From Neisseria zalophi (lineage in GTDB: Bacteria; Pseudomonadota; Gammaproteobacteria; Burkholderiales; Neisseriaceae), in contig NZ_CP031700.1 of NCBI RefSeq assembly GCF_008807015.1, forward strand, positions 1,302,001-1,366,000: a DNA stretch of 64,000 bases, written 5' to 3'. A program made the position numbers and the translations under genes. The notes under the pieces are model-generated. The model did no database searches. It worked only from the letters and a program-made list of their open reading frames with translations, and was not told the DNA's origin. Positions 19,969 to 27,300 of the stretch are shown one piece after another. Positions within the stretch are counted from its first letter, which is position 1, and each line of letters starts with the position of its first letter.

Positions 19969-20050
19969 TTTTTTTTCAGACGGCCTTGAAGGGTGATAAC
20001 GCGTGCGTGCCTGAGGGCACACACCTTACCGATGGAGTATACAGGCTATG
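19969..20050. repeat. Cassette 3' boundary repeat, copy 1
   Basis: After the last immunity gene of the minus-strand array comes a stretch that, read on the plus strand, runs T-rich, TTCAGACGGCC, TTGAAGGGTGATAACG, a hairpin (GTGCGTGCC, TGAG, GGCACACAC at 20003-20024 with one mismatch), then a GTATACAGGCT segment. A diverged copy sits at 23790-23850 behind the next immunity gene. It looks like a common end for immunity-gene cassettes and may act as terminator. Confidence 0.6.
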
Positions 20051-20062
20051 CTTGCTACAGTT

Positions 20063-20287
20063 TTATTTTAAATAATCTCTCTCTGCATCAATATCTTTTA
20101 ACCCTATCTTTTCTTTATTCAATCCAAATACTTCACTCTGTTCAATTAATAGAGAAATTATTTCATAAATAGCAAAATTGTAACCTTTTTGCATATCGGA
20201 GTCTGCTGCAAACATATCATTTTCATATTTATTAAAAATTTCAAATACAACATCTTTTAAAAAATTTTTATAAACATCAGAATTCAT
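20063..20287 (-). CDS. Small immunity-type protein of a decayed Rhs tip
   Basis: A 74-residue acidic, helical protein (MNSDVYKNFLKDVVFEIFNK...). I do not recognise the family. It starts two bases after the ancestral stop of the Rhs tip toxin on the same strand (toxin ATG-TAA-TT-ATG), the usual place for the cognate immunity gene. Unlike the toxin it has no lesion. It is AT-rich, as are all the tip and immunity parts here. Immunity function is inferred from position only. Confidence 0.6.
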   Translation of the reverse strand: MNSDVYKNFLKDVVFEIFNKYENDMFAADSDMQKGYNFAIYEIISLLIEQSEVFGLNKEKIGLKDIDAERDYLK

Positions 20288-20289
20288 AA

Positions 20290-21538
20290 TTACATTCCTC
20301 GTTCTCTTAAAATACCTTCTAAAATACTCTTTTATTCCCTCTGTCTGGCAATATCAGATAACCATTTTTTTGAAATTAATGATTCTTGTTGCCTAGGATT
20401 TAATTTAGTCCAATCTCCTTTGTTTAATTCTCTCATTGTTTTTTCAGGATTTCTAATTCATCTTTCGTGTTCTTTAATTTGTTTCTCCAAAGAATTTATA
20501 CCTTTTTGAAGCTCTAATGAAGATCGATTAATATTATTTTTATAAAATCCTGAATGCTTTCCATCATTTTTAGCTATTTCGTATACTGGGTTTTTATCTA
20601 TTATTTTTTTTGGTAGTGTTCGCACATTTACTACATTTAGATTTGGAAAAAACCTTAGATATTAGGTTTTTAATTACTTTAAAAAGACCTGCTCCTAATC
20701 CTAAAGTATCAATCCAATTTTGCCCATTAGGTGCAAACCAATAAAGATTATCTCCACCAACTAACCCAATCAGATCCTGATTCACAAACCTACCCGAATC
20801 CGGCTCATAATACCGCATCAGATTGTAAGGCAGCCCTGTCTCTGCATCATAATACTGATTCTGAAGCCTAAACGGTTGATGTACCAGCGGATAAACCCGT
20901 TCGTCTTTATTGAGTTTACCCCAAGCGGAATATTCGCCGTACCAGAGCAGATTACCGAATTGATCGGTCATTTCGCGCGGAATGCCGATTTGGTCGTTAT
21001 GGAAATAAGCTAGGTATTGCTGCTTATCTTTATTATTGTAAAAAACTTGGGCTAGGGGTTCGTAGGAATCTTGGTCGGTATAGACGTAAGTATAGTTGCC
21101 TTTGTAGGTATATTCTTGCAACAGGCGGCTGCCGTCCCAAACAAAATGGGTGCGTTTCGGATGGGTGGATTGTAATGTGCCTTTGTCGGTGCGCTCTTTG
21201 CTTAAGCGTCTGCCGAACGGGTCATAGGCATAAGCCCAAGTTTGGGTTTCGCCGTTGTTCTTTTTGATTTCGGCCAGTATCAGTTGGTTTTCGGTATCGT
21301 AGCGGAAGAACTGGTTTTCACCGTTGGGCAGTTGGCGGTAAATAAGGTTGCCGAGCGGGTCGTAGGTGTATTCGGTGCCGTTGTATTCTTCGATACGGTT
21401 ACCGAGGCCGATATTATCGCCTTTCAGACGGCCTTTGGTGGTTTGCTCTTTCAGACCGTCTGAAAGAATATTATTAGCGGGGTCGAAAGAGAATTTTATC
21501 TGGAAAGTCGGTTTTTTTAGATGGCTTTGTAAGAGTAG
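20290..21538 (-). pseudogene. Orphan Rhs core/tip cassette 1 with decayed toxin
   Basis: A start-less fragment of Rhs core opens after the stop at 21539-21541 (core similarity from about 21490, FSFDPANNILSDGL) and runs through YD repeats to RYYEPDSGRFVNQD and WIDTLGL. The core matches Rhs1 (24330-28553). The tip is broken three times. An A8 tract on the minus strand (20604-20611) shifts the frame, and seven A's would restore it. A TGA at 20458-20460 stands where the related toxin family has Trp. A TAA at 20332-20334 stands where Gln fits. Repaired, the tip reads GKHSGFYKNNINRSSLELQK...NPEKTMRELN...LNPRQQESLISKKW...LEGILRERGM. It resembles a recurrent polymorphic-toxin C-terminus whose activity I cannot name. 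Confidence 0.8.
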
Positions 21539-21931
21539 TTAAATAAAAAAGTATTTTTCTGAATGTTTATATATGCCTGTATAAAAATAAATTTTCTCAT
21601 TCTCAATTTTATTTAAGTAAATTAAATCTTCTATATTTCCAATATATTGAATTGCTAAATTAGAAAGATCTAATTTAGCAAGCTTAAAGCCAACTATACA
21701 GAACCGTCTTATAAATACAGGGATATATAAAAATTTTTTATCATATAAAAAAGGTCCTCCAAATTGTAATTTGTTGGAATAAATTTTTTGATTGATTGAT
21801 AAGTTGCCAACCAGAGGTGAGCCCTGATTCACTTCTATTAAGTTTATATATTCAATTTCAAATCCATCAATAAAAAAATTAGTTTGGAAGTTTGTAGGGG
21901 TATCTAATGGATTTATTTTTAATATATGCAT
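21539..21931 (-). CDS. Putative orphan immunity protein (130 aa)
   Basis: A 130-residue protein of AT-rich, lysine/isoleucine-rich composition (MHILKINPLDTPTNFQ...), no signal peptide and no domain I recognise. It follows the frameshifted immunity gene after 16 bases on the same strand, between two orphan Rhs cassettes, so it is most likely an immunity gene left from an earlier tip. Its TAA stop lies in the same reading frame as the orphan core fragment that follows, so only this stop separates the two coding stretches. No strong RBS is seen. Confidence 0.55.
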   Translation of the reverse strand: MHILKINPLDTPTNFQTNFFIDGFEIEYINLIEVNQGSPLVGNLSINQKIYSNKLQFGGPFLYDKKFLYIPVFIRRFCIVGFKLAKLDLSNLAIQYIGNIEDLIYLNKIENEKIYFYTGIYKHSEKYFFI

Positions 21932-21947
21932 ATTAATTAAATTTTTG

Positions 21948-22271
21948 TTAAAGTGAATTTATCCATTTGCTATAATATTCTTTCTGTTTTTGATTTGAAT
22001 TAGTTAGGTTTTTATCTTCAAAAGAAAAAATATCAACTAAGTCTTCAAATGTGGCCTGTTGGCCTAAAGTTAATTCATACGCTTTTATACCATAGCCCAT
22101 CTGGCGAGCCATTGGTGAAGGATAAATATTTTCTTTATACCCTATCAATAATAGAGATATTTATTTTTTCATTTGATATTGTTAATTTGCATGGATAATT
22201 TGGACATTCAAGTATTGCAATTGACTTATATTCCATATTATCTACTTTTATAATTAATTTTTTATTCATTT
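21948..22271 (-). pseudogene. Frameshifted orphan immunity gene
   Basis: From ATG 22271 the frame reads MNKKLIIKVDNMEYKSIAIL...NISIIDRV and stops. One base off, the protein continues IGYKENIYPSPMARQMGYGI...EYYSKWINSL to 21948. Loss of one G from the GGG near 22144 would join both into about 107 residues. The combined product is unassigned but fits the size of immunity proteins, and it directly follows a toxin-tail remnant. The lesion may be real or a base-calling error. Confidence 0.6.
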
Positions 22272-22274
22272 ATC

Positions 22275-22365
22275 ATTTTTTATAGGGGTTTAATATACTA
22301 TAATTTGGTAAAGTCCCATTTTTATTAATAGGTGTAGTTTTAGTAGAGTAATTTAATAGAATCAT
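22275..22365 (-). pseudogene. Possible toxin C-terminal tail remnant
   Basis: A short open frame reads MILLNYSTKTTPINKNGTLP then NYSILNPYKK and stops three bases before the ATG of the following immunity gene. That spacing and the lysine/asparagine-rich end look like the last ~29 residues of a lost tip toxin, left when a recombination event removed the rest. It has no family match and too little sequence to be sure. Confidence 0.35.
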
Positions 22366-22637
22366 GTAGGATAGCCCTGTTTTAAAAGATCAATTTTATT
22401 TTGAATATTATTTATTAGTTCAGGAGACCCTGTTAAACTTATGCCTATATATGTTTCTCTCTCAACCTTAAGATTACAACCATTTATATTAAAATTTATA
22501 AAATATAAATCTTGTGAACCAGCAAGTGCCATATTTTCATCTATTTTAACAGCATTCATATCGTGAAGAATTTTTAATAACAATGACATTAACTCTTCAT
22601 CGTATTCATTTCCTATAATTATAGTTTTTTCATTCAT
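22362..22637 (-). CDS. Immunity protein for orphan tip 2
   Basis: A 91-residue protein (MNEKTIIIGNEYDEELMSLL...) with no recognised domain and no signal peptide. Its start overlaps the toxin stop by four bases (ATGA), so it is translationally coupled to the tip, the standard layout for a cognate immunity gene. It is intact. It probably neutralises the tip encoded at 22634-23794 in the cytosol. Confidence 0.65.
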   Translation of the reverse strand: MNEKTIIIGNEYDEELMSLLLKILHDMNAVKIDENMALAGSQDLYFINFNINGCNLKVERETYIGISLTGSPELINNIQNKIDLLKQGYPT

Positions 22638-23794
22638 AATCCTAAATCCTTTCCGCCCGTTCTAGTTGCAGACTCAATAATATCATCCCAAGTTTTGCCT
22701 CTCGCTCTAAGCCAATCTATACTTGGCCCTAATTTATCACCATATTTTTCTATATTTCTAGTATATATTTTTTGTAACATATCTGGTGGTGTTAGATTTT
22801 TATATTTCACACCAAGCTCTCTCCGTTTAGCATGAAGTGTTCTTGCAATTGTTTCTTTATCTATTCCTTTCTTCTGTAATTCAGTTGCCAATTTTTTTAG
22901 GTTATTAACTTCTTTAACATAAGCTGCTCTTAAAGAAGAAGAACCTGCTTTACCACATTTACCACATTTTCGTAATTTAGAAGCAAATTTAGAAAAAGCA
23001 CCGACTGCAACTGGTATAAGACGAGCTAAGAACCCCCACAATCCCAATGGATCAACCCATCCTTGAGCATTAGGTGCAAACCAATAAAGATTATCTCCGC
23101 CTAGCAACCCAATCGGATCCTGATTCACAAACCTACCCGAATCAGGCTCATAATACCGCATTAGGTTATAGTGCAACCCCGTTTCTTCATCACAATACTG
23201 GTTCTGAAGCCTAAACGGTTGATGTACCAGCGGATAGACACGTTCGTCTTTATTGAGTTTACCCCAAGCTGAATATTCGCCGTACCATAGCAGATTACCA
23301 AACTGGTCGGTCATTTCTCTGGGAATACCGATTTGGTCGGTGTGGAAATAGGCTAGGTATTGTTGCTCATCTTTATTATTGTAAAAGACTTGGGCTAGGG
23401 GTTCGTAGGAATCTTGGTCGGTATAGACGTAGGTGTAGTTGCCTTTGTAGTTATATTCCTGCAGCAATCTTGAGCCGTCCCAAACAAAATGGGTGCGTTT
23501 GGGATGGGTGGATTGTAACGCGCCTTTGTCGGTGCGTTCTTTACTTAAACGCCGTCCGAACGGGTCATAGGCATAAGCCCAAGTTTGGGTTTCTCCGTTG
23601 TTCTTTTTGATTTCGGCTAAGACAAGTTGGTTTTCGGTATCGTAGCGGAAGAACTGGTTTTCGCCATTGGGTAGTTGGCGGTAGATAAGGTTGCCGAGGG
23701 CATCGTAGGTGTATTCGGTGCCGTTGTATTTTTCGATACGGTTACCGAGGCCGATATTTTGCTCTTTCAGGCCGTCTGAAAGAGTGGAGTTTTT
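22634..23794 (-). pseudogene. Orphan Rhs core/tip cassette 2 (start-less, tip intact)
   Basis: An open Rhs core fragment begins just after a TGA inside an intergenic DUS (23794-23803) and at once reads SDGLK from a second, in-frame DUS (23771-23780). It runs through LGNRIEKYNG, YD repeats, GIPREMTDQFGNLLW and FVNQDPIGL to WVDPLGL, then an intact tip. The tip has a cysteine pair (KCGKCGK) and the motif RRELGVKYKNLTPPDMLQKI followed by DKLGPSIDWLRARGKTWDDI and GGKDLGL. The end resembles a recurrent polymorphic-toxin family; its activity is not known to me. It has no usable start of its own, so it is a silent spare tip that could be joined to Rhs1 by recombination. Confidence 0.82.
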
Positions 23795-23803
23795 TCAGAC
23801 GGC
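23771..23803. repeat. DUS seam joining cassettes (left array)
   Basis: GCCGTCTGAA (23771-23780), 13 bases, TTCAGACGGC (23794-23803). On the minus strand the first-read arm is intergenic, after the Rhs1 immunity gene, and the second arm codes for SDG of the orphan core. It can fold as a hairpin and so may also stop transcription from Rhs1. The same architecture recurs at 60606-60637. Confidence 0.85.
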
Positions 23804-23850
23804 TTTGAGGGGTGATGACGTTTGTGTACCTGAAGATATACAGGTTACAA
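23790..23850. repeat. Cassette 3' boundary repeat, copy 2
   Basis: Directly after the Rhs1 immunity gene: T-rich, TTCAGACGGC, TTTGAGGGGTGATGACG, then TGTACCTGAAGATATACAGG. It matches copy 1 (19969-20050) in order and most bases, with a shorter middle. It marks the same kind of cassette end. Confidence 0.6.
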
Positions 23851-24336
23851 CTTGCTGTTAAAGTCATCTACTAATTCCATTAATTCTTCTATATCTATTT
23901 TATTTAGATAAGTGGAATTTTGAGGATATAAATCAATTATCAATTGAGCCATCCAAAATTCATCTGTATTATTTATACTGCCTTTTTTAATTATATTTAA
24001 GTAAATTTTATAAAAGAAACTATAAAGTATATTTTTTATTTTACTTTTTTCTATTTGTTTTAAATATATACTGTAAGCTTTATTAAGTTCTTCGTTAGTT
24101 AATATGCTTTGTAGAATAAATGGTATTTCACATAATCCTTGTAATAGTCCACTTTTTAATTTAGATAGAGGTATATTTTTTTGCTTAAGTATTTGTTTGT
24201 ATTTAGATAGACTAATCTCCCAGCTATCTTTTAAAGATTCTAATTTAGCTGGATAAATATCATATAATTTACTAATTATGAAGTCATAGGTTTTAATTAA
24301 ATTATAGATAATTTCTTCATTATTTTTTTCTACCAT
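23845..24336 (-). CDS. Putative immunity protein for the Rhs1 tip
   Basis: A 163-residue, lysine- and isoleucine-rich helical protein (MVEKNNEEIIYNLIKTYDF...) with no recognised domain. Its ATG overlaps the end of the Rhs1 toxin by seven bases (ATGGTAG), indicating coupled translation. It is cytosolic by sequence. The role is inferred from position: it should bind and block the GIY-YIG-like tip. It ends at the boundary repeat and DUS seam. Confidence 0.7.
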   Translation of the reverse strand: MVEKNNEEIIYNLIKTYDFIISKLYDIYPAKLESLKDSWEISLSKYKQILKQKNIPLSKLKSGLLQGLCEIPFILQSILTNEELNKAYSIYLKQIEKSKIKNILYSFFYKIYLNIIKKGSINNTDEFWMAQLIIDLYPQNSTYLNKIDIEELMELVDDFNSKL

Positions 24337-27300
24337 AATCGTATTCTCGCGGGAGAGTTATCAATTAAGGCTCCAAATTCAGCAGTTGAAGCCCTGTTAT
24401 AGTAAGGTCCATTAGGATTCCAAGCTGAAACCCCATTAATTTTATTCCTGGCTGTACCGCCGACGCTTTGAGCCCCTCCATAATGATCAATTAATTGTTG
24501 CTCTCTGCCGCGGATGGCCTGTGAATTTACAGAATATTTATCTAATACAGGCGGAGAGAAGCCTTCTGCGTTCAGATGTTTTTGTTGTAATCCTCTCCTG
24601 CGTACTAACTCATTTGGATCTCCCCTTCCATGTGTTCTACCACAATATACTTGACCTGTAATAGGGTGAGTTCTAGTATAAGTTGCATAATAGAGTGGTT
24701 TTTTATGATGTGTATCTCCAGGTATTGATAAAATAACCCCAATAATCCCTGCTTTACCCACAGATTTAGTATTCGAATTAGAAGATAATATCGGATGACT
24801 TAATGGGTTTAATACTGCTTCACCTGAGAGTCCCAAAGGGTCTATCCAAGTATTTGCATTAGGCGCAAATTGATAAAAGTTTCCTCCTCCTTTTAACCCA
24901 ATCGGATCCTGATTCACAAACCGCCCACAATCCGGCTCATAGTAACGTAAAAAGTTATAGTGCAACCCCGTTTCTTCATCATAATACTGGTTCTGAAGTC
25001 TAAACGGCTGATGCGCCAGCGGATAGACACGTTCGTCTTTATTGAGTTTACCCCAAGCGGTGTATTCGCCGTACCAGAGCAGATTACCGAACTGGTCGGT
25101 CATTTCTCTGGGGATACCGATTTGGTCGTTATGGAAATAGGCTAGGTATTGCTGCTCATCTTTATTGTTAAAGAATACCTGTGCCAAAGGTTCGTAGGAA
25201 TCTTGATCGGTATAGACGTAGGTGTAATTGCCTTTATAGTTATATTCTTGCAGTAATCTTGAGCCGTCCCAAACAAAATGGGTGCGCTTTGGGTGGGTGG
25301 ATTGTAACGCGCCTTTGTCGGTGCGCTCTTTGCTTAAGCGTCTGCCGAACGGGTCGTAGGCGTATGCCCAGGTTTGGGTTTCGCCGTTGTTCTTTTTGAT
25401 TTCGGCTAAGACAAGTTGGTTTTCGGTATCGTAGCGGAAGAACTGGTTTTCACCGTTGGGCAGTTGGCGGTAAATTAAATTACCGAGCGGGTCGTAGGTG
25501 TATTCGGTGCCGTTGTATTTTTCGATGCGGTTGCCGAGGCCGATATTATCGCCTTTCAGACGGCCTTTGGTGGTTTGTTCTTTTAGGTCGTCTGAAAGAA
25601 TATTATTGGCGGGGTCGAAAGCGAAATGCTCTTTACCGGCGGTTTTGATTCTGCCGATTTTGTCATATACATAATCCAATACGCCGCTGCGCTGGTCGGC
25701 CGTCTGAATCAGGTTGCCGGCTTTGTCGTAGCGGTAGCTTCTGCGGACGGCGCCGCCGACGAGGGTATTTAGTTTGCTGTTGTTTTGCAGGGTTGGGTTG
25801 GCGGTGGCGGTCTGGTGTTTCAGACGGCCCATCGGGTCGTATTGGTAGAGGCTGGTTAATACGCCCTGGGTGCGGCTGATTTCCTGATGCAGCTTATCGC
25901 GCTCGATATCGGATACGGTTTCGCCGTCGATATTGATTTGGTGCAGATGGCCGCTGCCGTAGTAAAGATAATTAATGTTTCTGCCGTCGGGCAGGGTGGT
26001 TTGAATACGGTTGCCGAGTGGGTCGTAGGCGTAGGCGACGGTGGTGGTCTGGCCGTTGTGGACGGTGGTTTCGTTAATGAGTTGGCCGAGGATGTCGTAG
26101 CCGAGTTCGACGCTGCTGTGGGCATTGCGGGCTTTGACGAGTTCGCCGGTAAAGGGGTTGTATTCGAAGCGGGTGCGGCTATGGCCTTCGTCTTTGCCGT
26201 TGGGCTGTTTACCGTCGACGCGGCGGCTGGTTTTTTCAATCAGTTGGCCGAGGATATTGCGTTTGAAGTGGTGGATATGCCAAACGTCGGGACGGTCGTT
26301 TTGTCCGTCTGAAAGGCCGTATTCGGTTTGGGTGGTGAGTTGTCCGGCGGGGTCGTATTGATAGCCGGTGATTTTGCCGTCCCAACCGGTTTCCTGAATC
26401 AGGTTGTCGGTGCGGTCGTAGCCGAGGTGGTAACGGTCGCCGTTTTCATTGGTGAGGGCGGTGAGGCGGCGGGCTTTGTCGTAGCCGTAGCGGAAGCTGT
26501 GGCCGAGGGCGTTGGTGCGTTTGAGCGGCAGGCCGTCGGCGGCGAGTTCGTATTCGGTTTTGGCACCGAGTCCGTCGATATGGGCGGTGAGGCGGTTGAT
26601 ACGGTCGTATTCGAAGGTTTCATGGCTGCCGTCGGGGTAGTCGGTGCGGATGTGGTTGCCCGCTGCGTCGTAATGATGGCGGGTGGTGTGGCCGAGTGCA
26701 TCGGTGGTGCTTTCGAGGTCGCCGGCTTCGGTGTAGGTGAAGCGGGTGGTTTCGCCGGAGCAGTCGGTATAGCGGATAAGCTGGCCGTCCGAATCATATT
26801 CGAGGGTTTTGGTTTTGCCTAAGGCATCGGTAATGGTGTCGGGCAGCCATTGGCTGTTGTAGCGGTAGCGGGTGGTGTTGCCGGCGGGGTCGGTAACCTG
26901 AATCAGGTTGCCGCGTTGGTCGTAGGCGTATTCGGTGATACGTCCGGCGGGGTCGTTGACGGCTACGGGCAGGTTTAGGGTGTCGTGGTAGTCGATATGG
27001 GTGATGCTGCCGTCGGGGGCGGTGATATTGATAACATTGCCGTATTCGTCGTAGCGGTAGCGGGTTTCGCGGCCGATTTCGTCGCGCCGTACGGTAATAC
27101 GCCCCCAGTCGTCGCGTTCGCTGTCGCTGCGGTGGCCGTCGGCGTCGATATGGTAGATAAGTTCTTGATTGTCGTCGAAGCCGTAGATTTCTTCGCGGCC
27201 CAATGCGTCGGTTACGCGGGTGTAGCCGTCGCGGTAGTCAAACGTCCACTGTTCGCCGAGGTTGTTGTTACTGGTTAAGACTTTACCGTCTTTGGCATAA

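Larger units (their letters stand above)
19630..19986. repeat. DUS inverted pair interrupted by an IS remnant
   Basis: ATGCCGTCTGAA at 19630-19641 and TTCAGACGGCCT at 19975-19986 face each other. The intact pair at 15541-15569 has the same two arms only a few bases apart. Here the space between them is filled by a 324-base IS3-type remnant. Removing it would leave an ordinary DUS hairpin. Confidence 0.8.

Noticed and set aside
19969..20050. The hairpin near 20003 as a small RNA gene
   Set aside because: No promoter seen, and the sequence recurs in shortened form as a cassette boundary; terminator or boundary is simpler.
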